Assembly (NCBI RefSeq): GCF_902806685.2 | Contig: NC_048555.1 | Location: 12,214,001 to 12,278,000 of the forward strand | Origin: Maniola hyperantus | Lineage: Eukaryota; Arthropoda; Insecta; Lepidoptera; Nymphalidae | Reading direction: 5' to 3' | Length of the DNA: 64,000 nt | In this document: in pieces, positions 1 to 9,965 of the stretch | Layout of the letters: each line of letters starts with the position of its first letter | How positions within the stretch are numbered: the first letter of the stretch is position 1 | Program-made: the position numbers and the translations under genes | Notes under the pieces: model-generated | Told to the model about the DNA's origin: nothing | The model's input: only the letters and a program-made list of their open reading frames with translations | Databases searched by the model: none

Positions 1-94
1 TCCCGGGAAAGGACATAGGCTACTTTTTATTCCGGAAAACTAAAGAGTTCCCACGGGATTTTAAAAAACCTAATTCCACGCGGGCATCAGCTAG
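1..94 (+). mobile_element. H2 Helitron-like element, 3' part
   Basis: The window opens inside an H2 copy. It holds the family body (ttccggaaaac, gttcccacgggatt) and ends in gcatcagCTAG followed by T. The terminal GC hairpin seen in other copies is partly lost here. H2 is one of five families in this window that share a short GC hairpin plus CTAG|T end, the hallmark of Helitrons. No Rep/helicase is present, so it is non-autonomous. Confidence 0.75.
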
Positions 95-197
95 TTTGCA
101 ATAATCCGCTGTGACAGACCCCTATAAGGTGCAACATGCAGCATGCGATATGCACCGTCCGTCCGCCGCTGCTAAACATGCAGGAAAAGCATCCGTT

Positions 198-372
198 TTT
201 TCAATTTTCAAAGTAAGATAACCAAACCAAGTGGGGTATCATATGAAAGGGCTTTACCTGTACATTCTAAAACAGATTTATATTTATTTTTATGCATAAT
301 AGTTTTTGATTTATCGTACAAAATCGCGAAAAAAGTGCGAGCCTGACTTGCACTTGGCCGGTTTTTCATGTT
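198..372 (+). mobile_element. G element (GGTTCCGTAC family), 3' half
   Basis: Carries the G-family 3' half: ccaagtggggtatcatatgaaaggg, tgcataatagtttttgatttatcg and the terminal cttggccggttttt. G is the commonest dispersed element here; full copies (about 360-420 bp) begin ttttagggttccgtacctc. No ORF. Its transposition class cannot be decided from this window. Confidence 0.75.
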
Positions 373-788
373 CCAGAGGCCCCCTGAAAAAGAATTGAAT
401 TGAATTTCATTCGTGTTTGGGTCAACGTTTTTTAATCGCTTAAGCTTGTGACATAAAATCTTTTATTTCTTTGAAAGAGTAAAACCCAATGAAGTCTTTA
501 AATCCATTGTTCTCTTGAAACGTTTATAAATAGGGCAATGTAGTTACGTCAAGATAAAGCAGGGATCGCAAATTTGCCGGGTTTACTACTGAGATAAGGG
601 AAGAAATCCGCCTTTTTAATTTAGTAGCATAGCCAGAGTTACTGGGTGAATTCGTGGCCCGGCTTTCTTTAAACGGGAAATCCTTTTATTCTCCAATAGA
701 TTTTTAAATGCATGGCCATGAGATTTCCAAAGTTTTTCAATGCTTTAAAAAAAGACGCTGCTATTTTTTTTAATGCGCTTTGAAGTTA
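373..788. other. Unassigned AT-rich stretch
   Basis: No ORF, tRNA-like box, terminal inverted repeat or match to the other families in the window was seen here. Confidence 0.5.
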
Positions 789-838
789 CCCTTGACTGCG
801 ATTTCACCTGGTGGTAAGTGAAGATGCAGTCTAAGATG
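789..838 (-). mobile_element. S1 SINE, 3' tail fragment
   Basis: Reverse complement of the S1 tail (accaggtgaaatcgcagtcaaggg), preceded on the plus strand by a T-rich run that would be its poly(A). The tRNA-derived head is missing. Confidence 0.7.
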
Positions 839-850
839 GTCTTTCGTTCG

Positions 851-1047
851 TTGCAGGTTTATTGGTTTGTTGTTTTGTCCTTCAATCACGTCGCAACGGA
901 GCAACGGATCGACGTGATTTTGCATGGGTATAGTTTAAGATCGGGAGAGTGACATATAGGCTACATTTTATCCCGGAAAATCAACAAGTTCCCACGGGAT
1001 TTTTAAAAACCTAAATCTACGCGTACGAAGTCGCGGGCATTAGCTAG
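851..1047 (+). mobile_element. H2 Helitron-like element, near complete
   Basis: Runs from the ttggtttgtt repeats and tccttcaatcacgtcgcaac, through tttatcccggaaaatc, to the terminal hairpin region (cgaagtcgcgggcattagCTAG|T). Faces the copy at 1224-1441 across 176 bp, so the two can form an inverted pair. Confidence 0.85.
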
Positions 1048-1223
1048 TTTTCTATATAATGTGACTATCTCAGTTGTCACAAACGTGACATGCTATAACT
1101 AACCATGGCGAACAATAAAGGAAACAAAATAATATTATGTTTATCTCGTTTCGCGTAAACGTGATGTGATGACATAATTTTCATCACGTCTCAAAGTGTC
1201 TCTTTTGCACATAATATAGGTAA

Positions 1224-1525
1224 CTAGCTGATGCCCGCGACTTCATCCGCGTGGAATCAGGTTTTTTAAAAATCCCGTGGGAACTCTTTGATTTTCCGGA
1301 ATAAAAAGTAGCCTATGTCCCTCTCCAGGTCTTAAGCTATACCCATGCAAAAAATCACGTTGATCCGTTGCTCCGTTGCGACGTGATTGAAGGACAAACA
1401 AACAAACACACTTTCACATTTATAATAGGGGTAGTGATTAAGCTATTGGTTCCTCGTTTAGCAAAGGATGTTACCTATAGTGACAGTAGAACCCTTATCA
1501 TTCCGATGATATCTAATTAGATATA
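1224..1525 (-). mobile_element. H2 Helitron-like element, long variant
   Basis: Starts at CTAGctgatgcccgcgactt and follows H2 to the hexanucleotide-rich end (aaacaaacacactttcacat). Homology to the copy at 29.87-30.19 kb continues another ~80 bp past the usual H2 end (ggttcctcgtt, gcaaaggatgtta, cattccgatgatatc), so these two belong to a longer subfamily. Confidence 0.8.
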
Positions 1526-1689
1526 TTATCGAAAAACGCTCTCTCTGATTTACACTTGTATCCATCTCGCATGATTCGCTTAATTTATTTGTGTACAGGG
1601 AAACAAAGTATTATTACCAATAGAGAGAGCCAGCGAATTCCAGACCTTCGTTGTTTTATAAAAGCTGAAAGTTTTTAATATATTTAAAA

Positions 1690-1842
1690 AAAAAATCAAC
1701 TACACTTTTACAAGTTCTTTTGAATCGTCATAATATGCGTCTACCACTGCTTAGGAATGCCTTTCCTACCGAGAAGAACCAGCATGAAACTCGGCGGTTG
1801 CTCTTTTCAAAGATTTGATATACAATACTATGTATTATATCA
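1690..1842 (-). repeat. K repeat (retroelement 3'-end type)
   Basis: Minus-strand copy of a repeat whose sense strand reads aaagagcaaccgccgagtttc, ttcttctcggtaggaaaggc, attcgaaagcacttgt and ends in gtttatttgaataaaaa. The recurrent A-rich 3' end suggests the 3' end of a non-LTR element. No coding sequence. Confidence 0.65.
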
Positions 1843-2163
1843 AATACCATGTATAAAAAGTCTTTGCAGTCCCGCGCGTTGCTGAAACGAGCTGCAGGTC
1901 AAATCCGCGCTCTTTTATCATTTAGATAATTTTCAATTGTGTAATATGCTTTTTTCAGGAGCATACTTTTAATAGATTTTTCTCTGCGTATTGTCCCCAA
2001 CTCAGAAAATAACGATCAGCGACTATGAAGTTTAGATCATGGTGGCTTTGGGATATATTAACAGGTAACAAAGGTGTAAAAAATCTTACGTCATTACGTG
2101 TATTTTATTATATTTTCTTCGGAATAGTACTTACTATTAGAAATTGTCAGAGCCTTAAGAGTC

Positions 2164-2230
2164 GTGGCAACCCCCTGCCAGACACCCTTAAAGTTTAAAA
2201 GTTTGAGGGTGTCTGGCAGGGGGTGGCCAC
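2164..2230. repeat. Hairpin, 25-bp arms
   Basis: Arms 2164-2188 and 2206-2230 are complementary except at 2169/2225. The inner 19 bp are perfect (ACCCCCTGCC AGACACCCT) around a 17-nt loop. A related, eroded version lies in the D element near 37.68 kb. Confidence 0.85.
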
Positions 2231-2365
2231 TATACTAATTTACTGGGTGGGATGAATATAGGTAGTGTATTTTTTGTTTTCGATCCTGAAGAATTTTGGA
2301 CAAGAAGGCTTATCGTAGGTAATAAAAAAGCTCGAAGCATGCTATTTACATTCTATGTATCTATA

Positions 2366-2735
2366 CAGGATGTAACCAGAACGCTAGCAAAAACTTAACG
2401 TTATTGTTATACTACCTAAACACAATCCAATACCAATAACCATTTGCCTCATTTTGTAGTTATAGCGATTTAGTATTTTTCAAACCCGCAATGTATGGCG
2501 TGCAAAACTCGGGTTAATGCCCCGCCTACGACGCGGCATTGACTCCGAGTGGCCTACTTCGCAACGTTCATTGACCTCTAGCGTCAGTCAGATGTTTTAT
2601 TTGCAAATATATCGTAAACTTTTACTAAATTATAGGGCTTTTTTATCGTTTTTTTTTTATAATGTGGTATCATATCAGTAAATCGTCAGTACTATCACTT
2701 GTCCTTGTTTTTGCCAGCGTTCTGGTTACACCCTG
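2366..2735 (+). mobile_element. M1 MITE, complete
   Basis: A 370-bp element with ~29-bp terminal inverted repeats: CAGGATGTAACCAGAACGCT at the left and its complement (agcgttctggttacaccctg) at the right. It is flanked by TA on both sides, consistent with a TA target duplication. No ORF. Other copies: 4.79, 8.14, 20.71 and 46.0 kb. Confidence 0.88.
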
Positions 2736-3795
2736 TATGTATACTATAGTAAATGTGGTAGCGAGATGAGGGATATAATGTGGGATACGGATGCGAGAGC
2801 GGTAGTTACATGACATGAGTATCCTGAATCCTGATCCTAACGCATTTTACGTTGCTGATATCATGTTGGATGACAGTCACACCGATGATGTGTAAAACAA
2901 ACGAATCAAAAAAAAAAGATATACTAATACTTCAGATAGGCAAAGCTCATTCATAATTGGATAAAAAATGAAGATAAAGTACGCTTGCGAGTGTAATAGG
3001 CATGTGCCACTATGTACACTTGTGATATTTTATCGTGGCATGGTTTAAAAAACACTTAGAGGGTCCACAACCACATTTACCGTAACAAGTCCTGCTGGGT
3101 GATCCGCAAAGTCACTGTCTAACACTGAATGCCCGCGGAGCTCATTAATTGAGATAGGTTGGTTCTACATTACTGCTTCACTGAGTAATAAAAAGAATCG
3201 TAGAAAACTTTCAATGGATTAAAAACAAATGTCAAATAAGCTCGGTCGCTATCTTTCAGTGTTAGACACTGAATTAGCGAATCAGGCTGTAGTGATGCCA
3301 AGCATTTTGGTCCGACGCAGTGTCACCAATGTGCATCTGCACCTTTTGTTTTGTGTCTCGCACTGCCAAGGGTTAGTGGTAGAGATCTCTCATACAGATA
3401 AGTGCTTCCCTGTCCACTTTTGCTCTCTTTTTCTCTTTACTGTTAATGTTTTTGGTACAAAAAAAACATATACCTAATGGCATGCACGTCTACCGTTGCG
3501 GCCTGACAAGCCTGCGTAACACGTTGCACTTCGGTGTAACCAGCGGTCATTTTAATAGAGCTAGCTCTCAACTGCCCTCAACAGGAAATTACCTCTCGCA
3601 TCGCGCGGCGGCCGGGAAAAATTTAACGATCGTTTTATCAGGCCGAAGTTTCATGTATACTAGTGCTATTGCCATTACGGCAATCGGGATCGATTGGTTT
3701 TACCTACTCTTGGCAAAAGTTCTAGTAAGTAGGTACCTTACCCACTTTTTATCTATGTTCAAATCCTGATCATGGAATCATAATGTATTTATTGA
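2736..3795. other. Unassigned stretch
   Basis: About 1 kb with no recognised repeat and no credible gene. Two overlapping ORFs of 82 and 107 codons (3229-3477, 3446-3769) show no domain, signal peptide or homopolymer pattern I recognise. Confidence 0.45.
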
Positions 3796-3985
3796 GCCTC
3801 AATAGCTCAATCGGTAAAGGAGTGGACTGAAAACCAAAAGGTCGACGGTTCAAACCCTGCCCGTTGCACTATTGTCGTACCCTACTCCTAGCACAAGCCT
3901 GACGCTTAGTTGGAGAGGAAAGGGGAATATTAGTCATTTAACATGGCTAATATTCTTTTAACAAAAAAAAAAATTAAAAAAAAAT
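3796..3985 (+). mobile_element. S2 SINE (tRNA-Phe-like head), complete
   Basis: The head has a pol III A box (tagctcaatcgg) and B box (ggttcaaaccc). The segment ggactgaaaacc resembles the anticodon arm of tRNA-Phe (GAA), so the family is probably tRNA-Phe-derived. The body is gcactattgtcg, agcacaagcctgacgctt, aaggggaatattagtcattt; the tail is A-rich. Confidence 0.88.
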
Positions 3986-4202
3986 GTGACACTGGACCAA
4001 TACATTATAATGAATACAAGCCCCTACAAGAGAACTAAGTACAGTAGTGAAGGAAGACAGCCGGAGGTCCTAAAAACGTCTGACGTCTGTGGACGTCTAT
4101 CGCTTGATAATGATGATGATGATGACCTATAGTACATCACACCTATTTCACAATGCAAAAGGGTTTTTTAAAGGGCTTAATGACTTTTCGTATTATTGTA
4201 AA

Positions 4203-4420
4203 CTAGCTGATGCCTGCGACATCGTACGCGTGGATTTAGGTTATTAAAAATCCTGTGGGAACTCTTAAATTTTCCGGGATAAAAATTAGCCTATGTCCTT
4301 CCCCGGGTTGCAAGCTACCTCTGTACCAAATTTCGTCAAAATCGGTTGAACGGTTGAGCCGTGAAAAACTAGCAGACAGACAGACAGACACACTTTTGCA
4401 TTTATAATATTAGTATAGAT
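4203..4420 (-). mobile_element. H3 Helitron-like element, complete
   Basis: Minus-strand element: CTAGctgatgcctgcgac at its 3' end, then body (tcggttgaacggttgagccg), then gacagacagacacac, and a 5' end reading (on the minus strand) atctatactaatattataaatg. That is a TC start and CTAG end, as in Helitrons. Confidence 0.85.
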
Positions 4421-4444
4421 GGCGGTTTTATTGATTTATAAAAA

Positions 4445-4668
4445 ATCCATTTATATTAGACCTATAACTTTGTCCGCGTGGACATAGAAAGTAGTATATT
4501 ATGCCACTCTCCAGGTCTTCAACAATAACCATGTACAAAATCAGGTCAATCAGTTGTTCCGTTACGGCGTAATTGAATGACAAACCAACAAACTAACATA
4601 TTGTTATGTTACATACCAATAGACCAACAAACAAACACACTTTCGCATTTATAATGTGGGCAGTGATG
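4445..4668 (-). mobile_element. H2 Helitron-like element, degenerate
   Basis: Diverged H2 body (tgtccgcgtgg, cactctccaggtctt, aaccaacaaac, cactttcgcatttataatgtgg). Its CTAG end is lost. An extra copy of the oligo-repeat segment separates the two runs of aaccaacaaac. Confidence 0.65.
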
Positions 4669-4833
4669 TGTTTCGTTAATTGTAAGTCCGATCCCGATTA
4701 CAACTGTAATCGCAGCCAATATTACAGCAAGTGGAATTGGAAATTGGCAGCCAGCGAATTTCCACCGGTGGATCTTTTAAAGGGCTATTAATACAGGATG
4801 TAACTAGAACGCTGGCTAAAACTTGGCGTTAAT

Positions 4834-5129
4834 GGCACCGATTTCTTTGTCGTTCTCTAAACTAAATTTAGAGTATCTGCATTCTGCATCCTTTTCTTTT
4901 TAACAATGTTAAAAAAGGAACGGAACATGACTTTCACATTTAAAGACTCTAAATTTTAGTGCACAATACAATTTTAAACAGCAGGTTCACGACTGCGTGC
5001 TAAAATCACGGGTTTTATCATCTAAAAATTAAATTTAGAACTGTCAAGCTGTGTCTGTCCTTTTCATATTACATTAGTAAGAAGAGCATGCGAATACTCT
5101 TAAATTAGGTTGTGCTCAGAATCAGTGCC
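4834..5129 (+). mobile_element. M2 MITE, first of tandem pair
   Basis: Begins GGCACCGATT and ends aatcagtGCC. The terminal ~40 bp are imperfect inverted repeats (aatttagagtatctgcatcc against ggatgcgaatactct). No ORF. Separated from the next copy by only AAT. Confidence 0.82.
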
Positions 5130-5132
5130 AAT

Positions 5133-5421
5133 GGCCCCGATTCTCTAGTCTCTCTCTAAACTAAATTTAGAGTATCTGCATCCTTTTCTTTTTACTAATG
5201 CTAAAAAAGGAACGGAACATGACTTTCACATTTAAAGACTCTAAATTTTAGTGCACAATACAAATTTAAACAGTAGGTTCGCGAGTGCGTGCTAAAAACA
5301 CGGGTTTTACCATCTAAAAATTAAATTTAGAAATGTCAAACTGCTTCTGTCCTTTTCATATTACAATAGTAAGAAGAGGGTGCGAATACTCTAAAATTAG
5401 GTTGTGCTTAGAATCGGTGCC
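5133..5421 (+). mobile_element. M2 MITE, second of tandem pair
   Basis: Same orientation and nearly the same length as the neighbouring copy; ends gaatcggtgcc. The two are very similar along their length, suggesting tandem duplication or insertion of one beside the other. Confidence 0.82.
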
Positions 5422-5570
5422 ATTGTTATACTACCTGAACACAATTCAATACCAATAACCATTTGCCTCATTTTGTAGTTTTAGTGGTTTAGTATTTTTC
5501 AAACCCGCAATGTATAGCGTGCTTAATTTGGGTCAATGCCCCGCCTACGACACGGCATTGACTCCCAGTG

Positions 5571-5593
5571 GCGAAGTCGCGGCAATAAGCTAG
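5571..5593 (+). mobile_element. Helitron-like 3' terminus only
   Basis: A 23-bp remnant, cgaagtcgcggcaataagCTAG before T, abutting truncated M1. Only the end signal remains. Confidence 0.6.
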
Positions 5594-5811
5594 TGTTATA
5601 TAATATGGTGTATTAATGCATAGTCACACGCCTATTGCTTGTGTACCCAATACTCCGTTAGTTGCGTATTAATACCCACATCAGCAAACCACCTCACTCG
5701 CCTTTAATCTCATTAACGCAAACACTTACACTAATACAGAAGCGACACTCTTATTTTGTTTCCGTTCATGCCTACTGAGCGGTTTCATTCGTGGAATCTC
5801 TGAAAATCCTT

Positions 5812-6023
5812 AGGGCTCTTTACTGGAGACGTGGCGCGTTGCTTTTCGCGTGGTGCATAGCGTCGCGCGTCGTACTACGCCATTTTATAACAAGCAAACG
5901 CTTCTTGCTCAAACGCACTCATACTTGGCTATATATTATTATGTATGTTTGAGCTGATGACGCAACGCACCGCGCATCGCATCACGCAACACGCAACACG
6001 CCACGTGTCCAGAAAAGAGCCCT
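5812..6023. mobile_element. M3 MITE
   Basis: A 212-bp element with ~25-bp imperfect terminal inverted repeats (AGGGCTCTTTACTGGAGAC and its near-complement ending gaaaagagccct). The interior is CpG-rich with recurrent cgcgt/acgcaac. Not coding. Confidence 0.8.
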
Positions 6024-6029
6024 GACTTA

Positions 6030-6211
6030 GTTTTTTTTTTTTTTTTAAAGAATATTAGCCATGTTAAATGACTAATATTCCCCTTTCCTCTCCAATTAAG
6101 CGTCAGGCTTGTGCTAGGAGTAGGTACGACAATAGTGCAACGGGCGGGGTTTGAACCGTCGACCTTTCGGTTTTCAGTCCACTCCTATACCGGTTGAGCT
6201 ATTGAGGCTCT
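6030..6211 (-). mobile_element. S2 SINE, complete
   Basis: The poly(T) at 6031-6046 is the A-tail in reverse. B box complement at gtttgaaccgtc, A box complement at accggttgagctatt. Same family as 3796-3985. Confidence 0.88.
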
Positions 6212-6289
6212 AAGTTGATGCCTACGTCATAATTATAAAAAACTTTCGTGCAAAATGGCAAGGTTAAATTGTAGGTAGGTTGATATCCT

Positions 6290-6395
6290 TATACAGTAAT
6301 AGATGACATCTGCGATTCCGTCAGCATGAAGTTTTTTTAAACACCGTGGGAACTCTGTGTTTTTCTAAACGTCAGTTTCCTATTTGGTAGGTGGG
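6290..6395 (-). mobile_element. H2-type fragment, degenerate
   Basis: Weak H2 similarity (gatgacatctgcg, caccgtgggaactctgtg). Both ends are lost. Confidence 0.4.
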
Positions 6396-6404
6396 TTCAA
6401 TTTC

Positions 6405-6605
6405 AAGCAGTTTAAGTAATTAATAGATCATTGTAAAACATTGTGAAGAAATCTGTATGCCTGAGAGTGCTCCATAATGTTCTCAAAGGTTGTGAAGTCT
6501 GCCAATTTACAACTGGTCAGTATAGTAGACTATGGCTTAAACACACCTCATTCAGAGGGGATACCCGTGCTCAGTAGTAGGCTGGCGATGTGTTGAGATG
6601 ATGAT
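6405..6605 (+). mobile_element. S3 SINE, 5'-truncated
   Basis: S3 body: tgcctgagagtgctccataatgttctc, tggtcagtatagtagac, gtgctcagtagtaggctggcgat, with the end running into gatgatgat. The tRNA-like head is absent. Confidence 0.75.
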
Positions 6606-6661
6606 CATCTACTTGCGCCTCCTACCTCTAAAACATTATTCTGTAGCTATGTCCTTTGCAC

Positions 6662-6905
6662 CATTTTGGTTGCCTGGAAAAGATCTCTTGGTAGCTATAA
6701 GGCCGCCAAATTATACCTGTCTATATTTTTGTATAAGAATAGAATATAATATATTTTATTCAAGTAGACTTATTACAAGTGCTTTTGAATCGTTGACTAG
6801 TTTAATTTACCACTGGTTCGGAATGCTGTTCCTACCGAGAAGAACCTATTGCTTTTTATGTGTTTTCTCTGTACCATTTTTTGTGGTGTACCTACAGTAA
6901 AAATA
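6662..6905 (+). mobile_element. LINE 3'-UTR fragment with nested K repeat
   Basis: The phrase gcctggaaaagatctc...ataaggccgcc and, after a K insert (6745-6866, minus), tgctttttatgtgtttt...tttttgtggtgtac match the 3' UTR of the reverse-transcriptase element at 41.66-41.78 kb. A LINE tail was therefore here before K inserted. Confidence 0.65.
6745..6866 (-). repeat. K repeat nested in LINE tail
   Basis: Complement of the K core: acaagtgcttttgaatcg, ccactggttcggaatgc, cctaccgagaagaacc. Its A-rich end (agaatagaat on the plus strand) faces left. Confidence 0.7.
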
Positions 6906-7322
6906 TGTCCATTCACTCATTCATGAATCGAAACCTCTTGCACTGTCTGCGAAATTAAATAATTTCATACTCTTTGGTACTATCAGCGCTCACGTAACTT
7001 CCATAATTTATTCCCTGGACCTTATCCGACCGCGTTCGACGCTGCAGAAGTATTAACTGACTCACTTATAAACTGTGCTAGAACATTCTATCAATACGAG
7101 CGAGCGGGATAGATATATACAGAAAGGCGCGAAAGTGAGAGTCACAGCGAATCTCTATCAATGAAGGTGTGAATATTGTTTACTAATGATTTACAGCCTC
7201 GAAGCTTATGAAATCGGAGTACAATGTTGCCTCTCTGTGGAAAATTTAATAACGAGTTTCTTTGGAACAGCTGTGTAATTAAGATGATCGCAATTTGCTT
7301 GTTAGATTTGAAAAGAATAATA
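6906..7322. other. Unassigned stretch
   Basis: No repeat match, tRNA box or credible ORF. The short ORFs on both strands around 7142-7456 overlap G2 sequence and are not gene-like. Confidence 0.45.
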
Positions 7323-7324
7323 AA

Positions 7325-7447
7325 ACTGGTCAAGTGCAAGTCGGAAACGCACAGGAAGGGTTCCGTACAAGAAATAACACTTTTTACTTTTAATTTGCAT
7401 GGTAGCGATTTAGAATTTTTTATTAAGTATTTGTTGTTATAGCGGCA
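7325..7447 (+). mobile_element. G2 element, 5' fragment
   Basis: A cousin of G: tcaagtgcaagtcgga, agggttccgtacaag, cttttaatttgcatgg, tgttgttatagcggcaa. The full G2 arrangement is seen around 44.44-45.13 kb, where it is interrupted. Confidence 0.65.
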
Positions 7448-7457
7448 ATAATACACA

Positions 7458-7528
7458 TGACGACCTCCCTGGCACAGTGGTAAGCACTGTGGTCTTATTA
7501 GTGGGAGATCCCGGGTTCAATAATTATA
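7458..7528 (+). mobile_element. S1 SINE head
   Basis: A tRNA-like head with A box (tggcacagtggtaagcac) and B box (gggttcaata, degenerate). The rest of S1 is missing and the copy runs directly into the tandem repeat. Confidence 0.7.
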
Positions 7529-7533
7529 AAATT

Positions 7534-8066
7534 AAAAAAGCTTGTTTGATTTGAACACTAAATCTCTCTATTTCTTACCTCTCCCTTTCCTTTTCCATCA
7601 TTCCGTCGAATGTGTCGTCTTTTTTAAGGGTATCAGGTACATGAAAATTGATTGTTGGAAAATTGGTTCGGTGATCCTATAGGGGTTCTTTTTTTCCTTA
7701 TGAGGTACGGAACCCTAAAAAACGTAAAAAAAAGTTTGTTTGATTTCAACAATAAATCTCGCTATTTTTGTACCCGTCCCTTCTGATTTTCGTCGTTCCG
7801 CCGAATGTGTCGTCTTTTATAGAAGGGCATCAGGTACATGAAAATTAATTAGTGGAAAATTGGTTCGGTGATCCTATAAGGGTTCTTTTTTTCCTTATGA
7901 GGTACGGAACCCTAAAAAATGTAAAAAAAAAAGTTTACTTGATTTCAACAATAAATCTCGCTATTTTCTACCCGTCCCTTTTCTTTTACGTCGTTCCGTC
8001 GAATGTGTCGTCTTTTATAGAAGGGTATCAGGTACATGAAAATTAATTAGTGGAAAATTGGTTCGA
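7534..8066 (+). repeat. Tandem repeat, ~194-199-bp unit, ~2.7 copies
   Basis: Unit starts at ~7534, ~7728 and ~7927. Each has gtttgatttcaac, aatctcgctattt, gaatgtgtcgtctttt, atcaggtacatgaaaatt, tggttcggtgatcctata and a G-like tag (ggtacggaaccctaaaaa). Copies 2 and 3 are closest. The G-like end inside each unit suggests the array arose from a G-related element. No conserved ORF. Confidence 0.85.
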
Positions 8067-8135
8067 TAAGCTTATTCAGTCGCGAATTTCACGGCCTCCG
8101 CACGCTTCGATGGTCTCTCATAATATAATTTTATA

Positions 8136-8276
8136 CAGGGTGTAAACCAGAACGCTGGCAAAAACGAAAACAGGTGATAATGATGATAAGTTACCACAAA
8201 AAAAAACGCGAAAAAAAATATAAAAAATCCTATTTATAATTTATGTAAATGTTTACGATATATTGCAAAATACAAT
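8136..8276 (-). mobile_element. M1 MITE, truncated
   Basis: Starts CAGGGTGTAAACCAGAACGCT after TA and follows the M1 right half in reverse (cgaaaacaggtgataatgatg, gtttacgatatattgcaaa). The other end is missing. Confidence 0.78.
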
Positions 8277-8379
8277 GCTACGATATATTGCTCGATGTCT
8301 CTTTCCCGGGGCGTCTTCTAGAAACCCTAAAAGTTATTTTCTCTCTACTTCCTTGTCCCTAGTCACTCTCGGCCAACGG

Positions 8380-8430
8380 AGGCTTAGTAATAGGGTCCCA
8401 TAGGTACCGACTACGGAACCCTAAAAACTA
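8380..8430 (+). mobile_element. G2 end fragment
   Basis: ttagtaatagggtccc...ctacggaaccctaaaaac, the G2 terminal segment. Confidence 0.5.
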
Positions 8431-8532
8431 GAGATCGTCAAACAAGAGTCACGCAAAGCCGCCAATAGCTGCCGACAATCTGTCTTTATTTGTCACTAAG
8501 CCTGAATTATCGCCCCTACTATATATTAGGTA

Positions 8533-8672
8533 CGCGACAAGTCGAGATGGCAATCGGGGTAGGAACTCCCTACCCACCCGCACAGCTTCCGCACTAACCG
8601 GTGCGGGCGAGTGCGGGTAACGTGCGGGGCATCCCCCACCTCATACCCCGATTGCCATCTCGACCTGTCGCG
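8533..8672. mobile_element. M4 MITE, complete
   Basis: A 140-bp element with ~28-bp terminal inverted repeats: CGCGACAAGTCGAGATGGC...and its complement ending gacctgtcgcg (1 mismatch). GC-rich interior (accggtgcgggcgagtgcggg). Other pieces at 20.65 and 56.88 kb. Confidence 0.87.
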
Positions 8673-8785
8673 ACATTAGTTCAAGACAAGATAATACCTA
8701 TACAGAGTGAACTAGAGTAAGGAAGCTCTCCTCCGGGTTTGATCCCGAAATCGAATTCAAATATCAAACCAGGGATGACGTAAAA

Positions 8786-8872
8786 TCTAAATATATAAAA
8801 TGAAAAGGTGACTGACTGATTGACTGATCTATCAACGCACAGCTCAAACTACTGGACGGATCGGGCTGAAAT
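8786..8872 (+). mobile_element. H1 Helitron-like element, 5' end only
   Basis: H1 5' end: TCtaaatatataaaatgaaaagg, then the ctga repeat, then acgcacagctcaaactactgg and atcgggctgaaat. It switches abruptly to S1 sequence at ~8873. Confidence 0.8.
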
Positions 8873-8952
8873 ATCAAACCCCTGCCAGGAATCGAACCTG
8901 AGAGCTGCCACTAATAAGACAGTGTTTACCACTGCGCCAGCAAGGTCGTCAA
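8873..8952 (-). mobile_element. S1 SINE head, joined to H1
   Basis: The complement of an S1 head: cccctgccaggaatcgaacc (B box) and accactgcgccag (A box). Both partners are truncated at the junction, so this is a rearrangement rather than a clean insertion. Confidence 0.75.
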
Positions 8953-9211
8953 AAAGATTCGTACAACAGTTTTCAGTAGCAAATAGCAAAGTTATTCGTG
9001 CGCACGCTGAGAACTCAGAGCCTCTCCCCAACCTTGTGTCTTGTCGTAAAGATTTATGGCCGAGAGAAATTTTATTGTGGTCGCAATTTCTTTAAAATGT
9101 CCAGTTCAAATTTAAAGTAGGTGTGCTTTCTTGAAATAAATTTAATGCACTTTCATTTCAATTGTAGGTCCGACGCCTATCTACGCAATAGGTATAGTGG
9201 AGCGGGGTTAC

Positions 9212-9752
9212 AGTATTTTTAGGGTTCCGTAGTAAACAAGGAACCCTTAGTTTCACCATGTCTGTCCGTCATCGGTTAATCTTAGAGACTATTAGTGCTA
9301 GAAACCTGTTATTTGGCATGGGTATAAACATTAATCACGCCGACAAAGTGGTGAAATAAAATTTTGATAAATATATTTTTTTAGGGTAGCATGTGAGGAT
9401 GATTTTTTTTTCTCGTCTATCTCATAGTGTGGGGTATCGTTGAATAGGTCTTTTAAACATATTGTGGGTGTGGGAATATCATTTTTCGATTTCTAGATTC
9501 GTTTGTAAAATATGATGTTTTAAAGTGCTAATTTTTATTAGAGTCAAGTGTCCACCCTTCATCAGCCAAATGGTAGTATATAGGAACGTGAAAAAATTCA
9601 CAGCAGTAGTATATATAATCAATTTTAAAGGAAAACTATTAGGGCTATGTAAAGTTCGCAGGTTAAGGAGTTATATCTGTTTTCGAGGATTGTGACTACG
9701 GAACCCTACACTGCGCGTGGCCCACCACGCACTTGGCCGGTTTTAGGTTTGA
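9212..9752 (+). mobile_element. G-like element, long variant
   Basis: Opens agggttccgtagtaaacaaggaacccttag and closes ctacggaacccta...cttggccggtttta, i.e. G ends around an unrelated ~430-bp middle. No ORF. Confidence 0.65.
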
Positions 9753-9843
9753 ATTTAAAAAAATACCAGTCCAGTAGTTTGAGGTGAACATTAGCTTTTT
9801 TCTTTTTATATGCGGGTAGATTAGAGCGCGATTGCATTTGATC

Positions 9844-9965
9844 GCATAAGGACGGATTCTCATAAAGACAGATTCTTCAAACGACAGATTCTCAGTGGAT
9901 GTTTTTCCACTTATGTGTACTCTGTACTTATGAGAATCTGTCTTTCTGAGAATCTGTCCTTATGC
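9844..9965. mobile_element. M5 MITE, 33-bp terminal inverted repeats
   Basis: Arms 9844-9876 and 9933-9965 match with 2 mismatches (GCATAAGGACGGATTCTC... against its complement). Each arm has two related agattctc/gattct blocks. Loop of 56 nt, no coding. Confidence 0.83.

Larger units (their letters stand above)
1617..2240 (+). mobile_element. D-family inverted-repeat element, disrupted copy
   Basis: The left end (tagagagagcc...ccttcgttgttttata) matches the terminal repeat of the D element at 37.2 kb. Its body resumes at ~1981 (gttgtccccaac, aacgatcagcgactatgaag) and runs into the hairpin at 2164-2230. A K repeat (1690-1842) sits in the gap. The expected right terminal repeat was not found. 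Confidence 0.6.
4794..5570 (+). mobile_element. M1 MITE split by two M2 MITEs
   Basis: The M1 left end is at 4794-4833 (caggatgtaactagaacgct) and M1 resumes at 5422 (attgttatactacctgaac) to ~5570. The 588 bp between them are two M2 copies in tandem. The M1 right terminal repeat is lost, replaced by a Helitron 3' end (5571-5593). Confidence 0.85.

Noticed and set aside
3229..3769. Overlapping 82- and 107-codon ORFs as small genes
   Set aside because: No domain, no signal peptide, and different frames overlap; length is within chance for this window.
3796..3868. Functional tRNA-Phe gene
   Set aside because: A and B boxes are present but the acceptor stem does not close and a SINE body with A-tail follows.
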